Shown here one piece after another: positions 14,319 through 27,237 of a stretch of 64,000 nt of DNA. Source of the stretch: Archegozetes longisetosus. Taxonomy: Eukaryota > Arthropoda > Arachnida > Sarcoptiformes > Trhypochthoniidae. Numbering within the stretch: the first letter of the stretch is position 1; the number at the start of each line of letters is the position of its first letter. The stretch covers positions 4,016,573 through 4,080,572 of the forward strand of contig JAEMBT020000004.1 of assembly GCA_018873245.2 (NCBI GenBank), given 5' to 3'. Under the pieces are notes generated by a model that worked only from the letters and a program-made list of their open reading frames with translations, was not told the DNA's origin and did no database searches. The position numbers and the translations under genes were made by a program.

Positions 14319-17300
14319 ATGTACCCGATCCTCCAGGAAAGCCTCTCATAATGGGCTTCACATCACGCTCAGTGAATCTTTCATGGGCTCCGAGTTTTGA
14401 CACACATCACTCGCCAGTTCTCAATTATATCATACATACGCGGTCAGTATCACATTTATTATTCAGTTTGATATATTAGACCGGTTTTCGGTCATCACTT
14501 ATGATTTATTGCCGTTTATTCCTCTTGCAATGTATTCTTGTACCTCTTTCTAGTCTTTTACTTGTCATAGCCATAACTCACTATATTTTTGATGAGATAA
14601 GACAATTCAGGACTGAAATTAATGAGACAAAATCTAAGATATCTCATTTTAGGGATTTGTATCTTATTTGAACGCAACACAAAATGTTAATTCACTTGGA
14701 AAATAGCATTTTGAGCACTATTTCAAATTTCTTATATTGACGCGTAAATGTTTTGAGCATTTTTTCTTAGGGCTCGAGTAATAAGCGTTTAATGCATTAT
14801 TAATCAAATAAGTCTTATAAATGATGTGAAACCTAATTCAATTTCAGAGAGATTTTGTCCACTTTTTTAATCTTTTGTATAATGCAGAGATTGACGCGAT
14901 CAATTGAGCCGCAAACTCAAAAAACTATTAATTATGATTTAAATATATGATAGCTTTTGTTAGTAAGTGAAATGCATCCAATACTCTTATAGGACATGTC
15001 CAACAGTAACGTTTCTATTACTTCATACTCTCATTCTGTATGCTTTCCCTTCAACTGATAACAGTTTGATTAAAGATGTGCTGTTTCTATAGTAATATAT
15101 CGAACAGAAAAAACATTCTTTGCGTATAAAGTACTACGTCTGATATGACGACTGCGAATGTGCGCCAAAGAATACACAAATTTAACTTGATGTACATATC
15201 GTAACAAAAGAACACAAATTGAATCACAAACAAACATCAGTATAGCCTAGAGTTTAGGCCATAATCAATAAACACTTTTATGAGGAGTCTGAAAATTGTC
15301 AGCACAAAACAATTTCTATCAAATTCTAAACTATTCGATAACATCTCTCGATACAAATATCTGCTACGAACGATCAACATTTAGATTGAAAGTTATTTTG
15401 CAATCAAATTTAGTTTTGAATCGTCTAGTTTGAGGGCAAACATTTCACAAACATTTCATAAACTTATTATCACTTATGGCTAATTTGAGTTTACAAAAGA
15501 AACATAGCATTTCATTTGCCATTTCGACATTCCTTCAACTGGTTTTCATTATATTTAATGCTTTTTATTAGATTTGACAATAATAGACTCGAATCATAAC
15601 TAGTAATTCAATATCTAGTTATTCCATCTTTAGTTATGAACGTCAAATGCATTCAACAGAATATTGCGCCAGTTTAGCAAAACCTACAAAACTCTTCTCA
15701 CATTTGCCATTTTCTTATTTCCGGCACCAACCTTATCATCTTAAGATTACTAGTTTTCGTGTCTTCTTCTTCTAGGCTTGATTTTACATTCTCTTTGTGT
15801 CGTTCTTCGAGACATTTTGCAGAAAAACTCATTTAGCCAAGGATGATAGTGTTTGTAAATATTATTGAGTAATGCATAAAAAAGCCTTATATTGCATATC
15901 ATTTATCCAGAAATTTAAATTTTTAAATTCAAGTCATTTATATTCTAAGCGTTAAACAGAGATTGTTTACGGTTAAAGCGATTCAGAGGATAAATTAATC
16001 AGAAAAGCAATTAATGAAAGTTTAATTATATAAATCAATGAGTTTTCATTTGATTCTCTGATCAAATAGCAGATAGAGCGCTGATTAAGTGTAATCAAAA
16101 TAGTGGCACAAGTTTTTTCGGACTAAATCTTAAGTAACCATTGAAACTGTGCAAAACCAAACATTTAGTTTTCAATAGATTATGGCCCATAAATTGTTGG
16201 CGAGGCAGTCGTTACGTCATTACCATCAACTCGATGTTATTTTATGAGCTAAAAGTCATTGAGATCAAAGTTCTAGAGCCCTCAGCTTTAGGCGTGATGT
16301 CATATTAATGAACAGAATGAAAAATATGGACCGCACTACTAAGAACATTGTAGTGAAGGGTTCAATCGATAATCTTACTTTACTTCAGCTAAACAACTGA
16401 AGATTGCATTAAGATTTATAGTTCGTAATAATGTTGATGCTTCAATAGACTTCTTATGTAGTTTTTTCAATTTGTTTCTAAAGTAAGCTTCAAATTGAAA
16501 GTCAGCTATAACTGCATTAATGACCAATTTCCTCTTTTAAATAATTGCAGTGAATCGAGAATCGGAATGTGTGTTGTTTGTAGAGACTACTTTTTCTATT
16601 TATTGAGCAAACAAACTTTTTATCCGGGATCCATTCAATTTAGGATTCTTAAGACTTCATCTTGATTTAATGTCTTTATAGAGCTCTTCGGTTTTGTTTC
16701 GAGCTACTGTACGAAATCTCTAAAATGTGATCAATTATATCCGTTTTGATAATCAGTTGTTGACTATCAATATTTTGGAAATCGAAATTTTCATAATTTG
16801 AAGTTATCGCAATTTTTTATTAAAAATGATTAGTAGATTTAATAAAAATGACTGTATGTTCTTGAATGAGTCAAGTTTTGAAAATCTTAGATGAAAGCAA
16901 TAGATTATAGATGTGCACTGCGATATTTTCTTATTTCAGTCTAAATTTTAGATCTATTCAGTCGCGTGTTTAATGTGAAATGGCAAATCAAATCAATTTA
17001 CATGATTGAATATAGCTTTTTAGCCTTTTAGGTACGTTTGTCAGAATTTAATATATTTGCTATTTTTGCTTATATTATCAAAAATTTGAAGCATGCTATA
17101 AGCGATTGTAAGCTAAGGTGAAACCATCTAAAGTCTTTTCATGTTTCCTGATTAAAAAGCAATATCTCTATAAGTCACCCGTTTGATTGACAGCAGAGAA
17201 GATCGATATTGTGTTTGTCATTGACTTTTAGTCGTAACTTTTTAGTCGTTTTTTCAGTCAATCGATAGCAACGCTTCACTTAAATCTCAGAAAGTATTTT

Positions 17301-20300
17301 ATGAGATTCTACAAAACTTTTTATTGGAAACCAAAATTAATATTTTAAAGGCTTTACTTTATTGACTCCACGTTCAAATACGATAAAAAACTGAAAGTTA
17401 AGCATAAAAGTCACATTTTATTGAAAGATGAACTTCTGATTTGATTGAATCCAAAGTTCAGACCAATCGAATCAGATTGATTACTAAAGTTACACTATTT
17501 TTTACATATAATTTATTGCCTTTTGCTATGGACATTAATTTGTGATTTTTGATATATTTGCAGAGTTGGCGAGAATGGGGAATGGGATTCCTATAACGGT
17601 ATCGCAACGTTGGATAATAGAACTAATTATTATGTGGATAAACTACAACCATTCACTGTTTATTCATTTCGTGTGTTGGCGGTTAATGGTATTGGTCCGA
17701 GTCAGCCTAGCAAAGAATCTTATTATATGGTCACATTAAGAGAAGGTATCGCATAATACCTTAAAAACATACTTTCGTGCCTAACTTAATAGTTGTTACA
17801 ATTGCTAACATGCGTTACTTGTTAATGAGATTTCTGTTCATATCTGTTTGTATTGTTCATCAATTAGATTAAGTATGATATATGAGAAGTACCAGATATA
17901 CTTTTGTTAGTCAATTTCATCTCCTAGTTTCAGACTTGAGGGCTTCAATAATAAACTAGAACTTTACTCGGTTCTAAACTCAATCATTCAAATTAGACTT
18001 TCGAACTAAGAGTTCAGTTATTCAAAGCTTGGCGAATGATAAATTAGATTAAATTGTTTTTTTGTTCTTTTGATCAATGATGAGTTTATGTATTTGCTGA
18101 ACGAAACTGTGCGAGGATCGAGTAAATCGCATTATCGTATTGTGGCTTTTTCGCTCTCCTTTTTTTTACTCAAACAATAAACTTCTTTACTATCGTCACA
18201 ACTTTGTTTCACTTCACTGTTCATTCCCAGGAAAAAAGTTTTATTACTTAAGAATATATATTTGCGATAATAAATGATTGCTATAAAAAAATAACAACGT
18301 TTTGTTGACCATCTGCGGATCGCTTGCTCCAAAATGCCGTTTTCAAAAAACTTATCCCTTTTTTGATGATTGATAAACTAAACTACAAAACACAAATATG
18401 AACAGAAGAAGTTATGAAAAATTTGCAGAGAATAGGAGAAACAATTTTTTCAAGTTCCACAACATATTAAAACCTTAATACCAGTTAATCAATACATAGT
18501 TATTCAAAGTTTAATTTTGATGGATTATGGAAATAAATGACGGAATCGTTCACATAATTCTCATAAGACTGGTGTTATGAGATATAATATTATAAGATAT
18601 TTTATTTAACATAAAGACCATTTTGTGTGCACTATTTTCCTTAAGGATTTGACTTAAAAAGATTGCGAAAACGATACCGGAATAGAAAATGCCTGAAAGC
18701 GTATAGTAAAGTATTCGTACGATATGTGACATACTCATAACTGATAATTTTGTGCAATAGCCTCTGGTCATTAAGCGTATGTGATTATATGCCACCCTCT
18801 CTTCTGCAACCCTTAATACAAAGAAACTTAGGATTGAAGTAAAGGCTAGGTGTGAGCGATGCGCAATTCCGGTCTCATTATATTTATGATTATTATTATT
18901 AATGTTGACCTAATTTTGCTTTTGGTCTTCACTGTTGCCCTTAATATAATTGAAAAAGGAAACGACTAACTTTTACTAGTATATCATAAATATTTCGCAA
19001 TTGTTTGACTATCTTAAGTTTGTGGCTGTCGTCCGGGCTTCTGATGGCTAACCAATAAACATATTACTGCACGAGACAAAACAAAATGAATGCCTATATC
19101 CTATTCTAATTTAATTGCTAATTTTTCGAGCAATTTTCAAGCTTTGAAGTGGAAAAAAAGTTTTTCTTTGTTTCGTTCTAGTCCTGTTTTGTGCTCATTG
19201 TCTGTAAATCAATACAATAAACAATTAATTAACACATTGAACAAAGTAGAAAAAGCGTTTTTTAAGTTTAGACTAATAGTTATATCAAATTAATGCTGAA
19301 TATAATGTTTGTAATAGTTCCTGATGGGAAGCCAAGTGTCACTTCAGCTAGCAATACGAGCAGTTCCACAATCCGTCTTCAGTGGGCACCACCGAACAGG
19401 AACACAATACATGGAGAGTTTCTTGGCTATCGAATCAAGTATCGAAAACATGGATCAACGCTAGGAATAGAGAGAGAAATAACACTGAGAGACCCAGACT
19501 TGAGAGTGAGCACTACATAACAATATCTAACAAAGAAATCACTTTTTGTAACAAAACTAATTTCTCAATTTTTACTCAAGTCATATACGCTGAGAAATTT
19601 GGAACCATTTACTGAATACATGATATCGTTGCAAGTTTTTAATCCTGCTGGTGAAGGTCCAGCTACAACTATCACAGCTACTACTGATGAAGGAAGTGAG
19701 TCAACACTTTTCTACATGTTCAATTTTCTACATGTTCACTTTTCTACTTGTTCTCCTCTCTAATTGGAATTCACTTCTAACCCATTGTCACTACTTTAGT
19801 CTCTAATTATCTAAGTTTTAGGTCAACATCATATGTAATCAAATAAACTCTAGAGGTTTCTCCTTTAAATAGTCAGTAATTTCCATAATGAACTCTGTTT
19901 TGATCTAATTTTAATTAGCATCTATTATTAACTGTGATTATTTGATGTATTTAGTAATTTAAATGTAAACCATCTATAAATAGGTAGTAGTTAGGAAATG
20001 AATTAGTAGTTAATGCGAGGTTAATCGTTATGTCAACTTAATTATTAAAATTATTATTATATGAAATGTCATCAATAATTTGCCATTGTCTATAATCTAG
20101 TTTCGAGCCCACCACGAAATGTGTCCATTCAACGGGTCACTAACACGATGGCACGTCTCCAATGGACAGAACCAAAATCACCTAATGGTCGATTACAAGG
20201 ATATCGTATTTATATCCTTAATGTGGCTGCCAACTTGACTGAAGTGAAGAAAGTCATAAATCCTCAACAGTACACAATGGACTTTAATATTAATAATTTA

Positions 20301-23300
20301 AGTACGAAATCAATCAGTTCACATTAATATTTATGATAACAGCTTTTAGTGGCTTTTGTTTATTGGAGAAAATACTCTACTTTTATGCTGTCATCACTTT
20401 AATTAGCTATCGATTTTTTCTCAAACACAAAACAAACCTTAACGTCCTTTCATATAATGCATAATTTATTATTTTTCAAACTTACTCTTGGTTCAGATCC
20501 AATATTTGCGTCTAACTCTCAACTTAGTGATTGGTAGTGAATAAGGAATAAGATAGAGACTACTTTCTAATATATTATCAGCTTATTTTAATCCTAAATT
20601 TGCAGATCTTAATTAATCTAAGTTCAATTATATGAACAGTTATACTGTTTGTTGAATATAGCTTGGATTAATGTCAAGAGTGAGCATCTGATGCAACCAT
20701 TTGACCGATTTCTGGCTTGCGCTACGGGCGCAACTGCTTTGCATAAATTGATTTGACCGAACCCTCTCTAACCTTTGACTTTTATTATTCATTTCAAGTT
20801 TTATGAATGACATATAACTAACACCTACAATGTTATCCTAATAGAAAGTTTATAAAACTTGCAGCATAAAGTCAGTCTCGTGTCCCAGCAGGAGATTAAT
20901 ATTCTTAAGTTTTCTTTTTATACATTCGACATAACATGACACTTGACATCTGGAATGCTACTCATCATAATAATCAAATCAACTTTTTATGATTGAATTT
21001 TTCTTAAAAAACATTTTGCAAATGTTTCAGAACCTTATACTCAGTACAAAGTATGGGTGAAGGCCTACACGCACAAAACAGAAGGCGAGTCCAGTCGAAC
21101 CCTCGAGTTCAGGACAGATGTTTCGGGTCCGAGTGCGCCACTGATTGTAAATCTCACTTGTCAATCAAACGATGCGCTTCACGTCCAATGGGAACGACCA
21201 TCAGTTTATTATCATTCCATTGATTACTATTTCATTTATTATCGATCAGAACATAAGAGCGACAGTGAATTTGAAGAGATAGCTATCAGTGCAGGCGGTG
21301 TATACGCTCGTTATGATCATGATGTGAGTCAAACACTGGAATGATCGAAATAAAGAATAATTAGAATAGAATTGCTAATGACTTTGACGTATATTTTAGA
21401 TATTAATTACAAATCTAACCAAAGGAACCCTGTATGAAGTGAAAGTTCAGGGCGCTACTCGTAGTATCACAGAACACTCTAAACTATATCGAGGAGAATT
21501 TAGTGAACCGCGGAAGGTCATCCTCCAGAGTAAGTGCATCAGTAAGTTCTATCACTTTTCCAATTTTCCACTAACTTCTCTCTTGTAAAAAGCAAAAACA
21601 CGAGAAAAAGCTTTAGTAGACCTAATGTAGAGCAGAAAAAATTGCGTAAGCAAATCAAAAAACTTTATTCTCTTTTTTCTACTTTATCTCATGTATAACT
21701 AACTTATATTGTGCTGTCTTATGTGTTCTTCTATTGATTTATTTGTACTTTCGAAGAGTGTTTAAACTAAGATGTGATACTAAATTTAGGTTTTGTTTCG
21801 TCACCATATGTTGAGGCGCCGCTATCGGCCTCAATGATTGCTGGAGTCGTTTGTGCATCATTTGCTTTGATCCTCGCCATATTATCATTCATACTATGGC
21901 GCAAATACTTTCAGGCTGCCTATTACTATCTCGACGATCCTCCGTCTGCTACCAGAGGCGGATCGCCTCAACTCTCTGAGATCTTCGACGACTCTGAATA
22001 TGCGTCGATCCAGGTTTCCCAGTGGTCCAAGCACGTACAAGATCTTCACGCAGATGGAGATCTGGGGTTTTCTCGTGAATATGAGGCTATACAACACGCA
22101 ACTGATCTGGACTTATCGTGTCAACACTCGCAGCTGATTGAAAACAAAAATAAGAATAGATATGTCAATATTGTCGCTTATGATCACACAAGGGTTGTTC
22201 TCAAGCCTTTGCCCGGTCAGAAGAAGAATGGAATGGATTATATCAATGCAAATTACATTGATGTAGGAATTTAACTATTTTTTACACCTGCCTCAAATGC
22301 AAAACAAAATCAATAATTTCGATTGTTCTTTAAGGGTTACGGGAAATCACAGGCATACATCGGAACTCAAGGACCTCTTCCATCGACTTTTGATGATTAT
22401 TGGAGAATGATTTGGGAACAGCGTGTATGCATTATTGTTATGATAACCAATTTAATGGAAAGAGGAAGAGTAAGTTAATTGATTTTCAATACCTTAAGCC
22501 CCAAAAGCTTTCGCTATAAGTCAACTTCCAGTTACCTTGATTTTTGGGATTCAAACTAACTTTCGATTTACTTTTCGATTAACTGCTTCTATTTTGTTGC
22601 GCTCTGAGCACAGGACAACTTTTCAAACTTTCAATTTTCATTTTGATTGTCTTTAGTCAATCTCTTGGGTTTAAAACACAGTCGTAGCTAAACGCGTAAG
22701 CTTAGGTTATCTAAATTCGATAATTGTCTAGTTATTAGTTAAGGATTTAGCTATAGCTACGTCTTTGTTGGGTCTAAAGTGGATATTGTTGTGCATGAAG
22801 TTATTAATTTCCTTTCTCTTAGCATGCATCGCACCACTCTCATAGTTATCATTCTGAACTGGACGACTCTGTAAGTAATCTTTATCTCTGCTCTGTCTTC
22901 AATTTCAATTTTCTCTATCTTTGTCTCAAGAGAACAAATTATTAGGATTTTTTCAAAACCTACATTATTGTATTGAATGTTGATTAATTAAATTGATTGT
23001 TTGTGCCCTCAGCGCAAATGTGACATGTATTGGCCTAAAGAAGGTATCGAAACTTATGGCATAATTCAAGTTAAACTACTGCAAGAAGTAACAATGGCCA
23101 CATATGTTTTGAGGACATTCAATGTCAAGAATCTCAAAGTTAAAAAGGTATGAGAATTATATGAATAAAGCTCATGATTTGAGACCAACATCGGAATCAA
23201 TTAATTATAAATATTTTATCGTATTTAGAAGCACGGAGCAGAGCGTACTGTCTATCAGTACCACTACACCAATTGGCCAGATCACGGCGTTCCCGATCAC

Positions 23301-24782
23301 CCGCTTCCAGTATTGTCTTTCGTGCGAAAATCATCGGCAGCTAACCCACCAAATGGTGGTCCAATAATAGTCCATTGCTCAGCAGGAGTTGGCCGTACGG
23401 GAACTTACATCGTGTTGGACGCAATGCAACGCCAAATAAAACACCGCCAATCGGTCAATGTATTCGGATTTCTCAAACATATTCGCCAACAACGCAATTA
23501 TCTGGTGCAAACAGAAGAACAGTATATATTCATTCACGATGCTCTACAAGAAGCGATAGAGTCTGGAGACACAGAAGTTCCATCGAGTCATCTATTGAAA
23601 TATATTCAAACTCTACAAACTGGTGGTGACGGATCTAGTAATATAAGCTTTGATAAGAGCCATCACTGGCCACTACTTGAACGGCAGTTTAGACTCGTTA
23701 CACAATTCAAGGTTTGCTATCGACTTGTATAACTTTCTTAAGATTTTCATATTCATTAACTTCTTGCCATCCTATGTGTAGGCGAAAGACTTCAATGTTG
23801 TTTCTGCACTAAAGCCCTGTAACAAAATGAAGAATCGGTCACTTAATTTGATTCCACTCGAAGCACATCGCGTTCATATAATTCCCAAAACTCCGGGCAC
23901 CGATGGCTCTGATTACATAAACGCCACATTCCTTCCGGGATTCAACCGTCTTCGCGAGTTCATAATAACACAACATCCAGTTTGGGATACAATCTCTGAT
24001 TTCTGGCAAATGGTTTGGGACCACAACTCGCAGACAATTGTTGTTTTGTCATCAGTCATTGACGAGAAGGAGTTTCCCCAATTCTGGCCCGATCGAGACG
24101 AAGAATCAGATTACGGGTCTTTCAAAGTGAAGCTGACAGACGAAGCCCGCATTTTACAAGAAGGCGGAGGCTTTATAACGACTCGGGATTTCATGCTTCA
24201 GTCAACTCAAGACGATTACGAGCTTTGCTGTCGTATTTTCCACTGTTCTGATTGGCCCGAAAGACAGCCACTCACTAATGTGTTCGATCTGGTCAAAGTT
24301 GTCCAAGACTGGTATTTGGAGATGCCTAACGGACCTGTCATCGTAATGGACCGGTAATTGTCATTTAATACTAAAATAGATAGAAAATTTATTTGAGTTT
24401 TGATTTAATTCTGAAAATTGCTTTTACTCTGAAAATGGTTTTATTCTAAAAAATTGTTTTCATTCTTCAATATAGTTTTGGTGGCACTGAAGCAGCCACA
24501 TTCTGCTGTCTGACCACTTTATACAAACAGCTCAATTTCGAAGACTGTGTTGATGTTTATATGTACGCAAAATTATATCACTTAAGACGACCAGGAATTT
24601 GGCGATCGCAAGACGACTACCTATTCCTGTATCGCGCTCTCGAGTCACTTGTGTCAAACTTAAGCGATGATAATTCTCCGTATGGAAGTCAACTGACTGT
24701 AACCAATGGCCACTCGAACGGACACGCAATCAAGATAGCAATGAGTGGCGATCAGTCGCTTAAGTGTGAATCACTAGCATAA
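14319..24782 (+). CDS. Ptp99A: receptor-type protein tyrosine phosphatase, Ptp99A / RPTP-gamma-zeta (R5) type, 5' part missing
   Basis: Single-pass membrane phosphatase, expected at the cell surface (axonal in fly relatives), removing phosphate from tyrosines. Exons: 14319-14442, 17564-17745, 19318-19505, 19581-19695, 20101-20301, 21031-21323, 21400-21529, 21790-22262, 22335-22469, 23013-23147, 23229-23711, 23782-24353, 24476-24782; all junctions are GT-AG and phase-consistent, giving about 1112 residues. Order: four fibronectin type III domains, a membrane segment near 21837-21899, D1, D2. D1 is intact: NKNKNRY recognition motif, WPD loop NWPDHGVP, signature [11 protein letters not shown] and Q-loop QTEEQYIF. 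D2 is dead: its signature reads VMDRFGGTEA (Cys to Asp) and its WPD loop reads DWPER. Both match the R5 subfamily. The first exon starts in phase, so signal peptide and start lie upstream. Introns range from 72 nt to 3.1 kb. Confidence 0.93.
14443..17563 (+). other. Ptp99A: 3.1-kb intron inside the first visible FN3 domain
   Basis: Splits an Arg codon (CG|A). AT-rich, no second exon recognised, only a short TA run near 14080-14090 just upstream. The 1.6-kb intron 17746-19317 is similarly featureless. Confidence 0.85.
22823..22870 (+). CDS. Ptp99A: 48-nt in-frame cassette exon in phosphatase D1
   Basis: A pyrimidine-rich tract and AG acceptor, then 48 nt open in phase 0, then a strong GTAAGT donor. 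It lies between exons 22335-22469 and 23013-23147, both of which meet in phase 0, so inclusion adds 16 residues ([16 protein letters not shown]) between MERGR and RKCDMYWP without changing frame. Vertebrate RPTP-gamma joins the corresponding residues directly, so skipping gives the usual D1. The insert is rich in His and Ser. Splice signals and frame are seen; usage is inferred. Confidence 0.6.
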
Positions 24783-26202
24783 GAATACCTAATATAGGAC
24801 TTAATCATATTTATCGGCTTATTGTTATAATTAAATTAATTAATCAATTGATTGATTGAACAAGATCGTGATTTGTTATCAACGTTTTAAAGTTAATTTT
24901 TTTCATCAACAATTTGCTCATTCATCCAATTTTCTCTTAATTGAGATATATCTTAGTCAATAAAAATTAATAATTTATTTAAATTATATAAACTTTTTTT
25001 CAATTCAAATACCATTATATTGAGTGGAAAATAGTTGGTTATCATATGAATCATGTGAATCAGAACAAGATCTCACTGCCATTAACTTATAATAAAACTA
25101 TTGATATAAGACATAAGAATAAACTTTCAGATCATTGATAACTATTCCAATAGTAAGATATTTATGAAGAAAAGTATGTGTGAAAAATCAGTTGAAACCT
25201 AGCTTTAGATTTTTATTTGAAAACTTTTTGTACATAATTCATGACTGTTTAATAATTGTAATAAAGATATTAGCTGTCAATCTATTGTGTATTTTATTCT
25301 TCACTATCAGCGAAATGTGAATTGCTATCAAGTTCTGACGTCTAGAAAATCTAGTTTAACGTCAAGTCGGTTAAAGTTAGTCGTTGATTAACTCTCTATA
25401 TAAATATTTAAACAACTTTATGGCCTAACACTGAAAGGATTTTATTCAACAATATATTTGATTGGATGCAATTCTGTTGAGAGTTTTAGTGACATAAATA
25501 AGCCTTTAATGTCTACATTTTTTACTAACTTGGATGTATTGCACTATAAATATAATTTGAACCACTTTTATGTTTCTGCCCAATATAAAACATTTGATCA
25601 ATCAATAATTTCAGTCATTTCTAAGCTTTTGATTCGGAAGTCAAGCCCTTGAATCTGGTACGATTAACAAACAATTGAAGAAATATTTCATATATAAATT
25701 AGTGTTTTTATTGAACTGAACTCAATGACAATTTAAACGACATGTATAAGAGTGAGAAGTAATCAGTACTTAATATAATGAAGGAATATATTACAAAAGA
25801 ATCTTCAGTTACTTGCGTATAATTTGAATTTGAGACACTAGTTACAGCTCAATTCTAAATCGAAAAATATTGAATTAAATATTATTGTGATCGAAATTGA
25901 AATATATAGCAATGAATATCATGCACACAAAACAAGCTACAAATTTTCGTATAACATATAAATCTCCAGCACAAATGGTATAGTATTTTAAGCTTAGTTC
26001 AATCCTTCTACAGGTATAATACCGTTAATAAATCAAATAACAATTAATATAATAAATCGGCAGAAAAAACACTAAAAAGTCAAATGAATTGCAACTAATC
26101 TTTTCGTATAGTATAATATAATGTAATATATGCTGAAAATATATGAATAACTTATACAAAATGTTTAATAATTTGTTTACTGAAAAGGTGAGATCAAAAA
26201 AT
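24783..26202. other. 3' UTR of the phosphatase gene and intergenic DNA
   Basis: An AATAAA at 24959-24964, about 180 nt after the stop, is a plausible polyadenylation signal for the phosphatase. The rest is AT-rich with no supported gene. Confidence 0.6.
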
Positions 26203-26208
26203 TTTATT
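26203..26208 (-). terminator. polyadenylation signal for the 26.2-27.2 kb gene
   Basis: Minus-strand AATAAA (plus TTTATT), 17 nt past the stop codon. Confidence 0.4.
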
Positions 26209-26224
26209 CTACATTCAGAAAGTG

Positions 26225-27237
26225 TCACTTTTTAGGCGAATTAGAGCTCACCTCGACTTTCGGTTTCTCGTCGGGAGGTGTCAGAAATAGAGTTCGATTT
26301 AGTTCACGCGGATCTTCAGGTGCTTTCCATTTATTGGTAATGGAAACGAATGGAACCCACGAGTCATCGGATGATTTGACAACAATTACGAACTCATAGT
26401 CTCCGTCAATGGTCTTGTTGTCTTCCAGTTTGGACTGTGTTCTAAACTTGACTATATTTATAACTTTGTTCTTCTCTGCTCTACAATTAACATATGAACC
26501 ATACAAATAGATGGTAATCTTCTTGTCCGGACTGTTGTTTCCGCTAAATATTTGAAAATCAATTTAAAAATTAGAAATATTTATGCAAACATATTGATTT
26601 TTGATTACTTTGAAGTCGAAGACCCGTCGCAATCATCGACACCAACGTCAGTAGCGGTTAACTTAACGACTCTTTCATTATTCACTTCTACATCTTCTCT
26701 GATTATGATTCTGAGCGACAGATAATTAGCGCCATATTCTTTATCAGCTTCCAGTTCGAACGGAGATATCTTTTGAACGAATGGTGAAACGATGATGTTT
26801 TCAGTTACTGAACAACTCGGAGAACGCGGAGGAATAATCCTTGTGTTACAAACGAGTTCCTCTGAATTGAAAGTCGACGGATAGACCTTTTGTTTGTTGA
26901 ACATGAGCTTTCGTTTGACATCAGAACCGTCTTTGAGGTATTTAAGTCTGTTCATCATTGCTGTGAATGGAGAGAATCTCTTTCCCGGAGATGGAGTTGC
27001 CGGTTTTGGTGTACTTCTGCGTGGACGAAGCCTGAAAGCGGGACAATCGTGTTCCGAGTCCGGATTTGCGTTTGTATTACTATTCTCTGCTTGTGATTCG
27101 CTTTCAGTCTTACAATCTGTATGTCTTTCAGACCTCGCTGTCTTCCTTTGTGGCTCATCTCTTGATGTCGAAGGATTTGGCGATAAAGACCTGGTTTGAG
27201 AACGACGGCTTGGCGACGATATAAGACTCGTAGACAT
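26225..27237 (-). CDS. two-exon protein of unknown function, disordered N-terminus and beta-rich C-terminus
   Basis: Exons 26609-27237 and 26225-26543 (minus), joined by a 65-nt GT-AG intron that splits an Asn codon, encode about 315 residues. The ATG at 27237 is chosen because the frame above it has only a GTG. Residues 1-100 are Ser/Thr/Pro/Arg-rich with many SP and TP pairs, typical of a disordered, phosphorylated, probably nuclear segment. The C-terminal half has alternating hydrophobic stretches (ANYLSLRIIIRED, KKITIYLYGSYVNC, DYEFVIVVKSS) that look like beta strands; an OB-like fold is possible but not shown. I do not recognise the family. Confidence 0.7.

Noticed and set aside
26890..27199. 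Plus-strand open frames over 26.9-27.2 kb
   Set aside because: They are antisense to the first exon of the minus-strand two-exon gene, which has a better start, phase-matched intron and polyadenylation signal.
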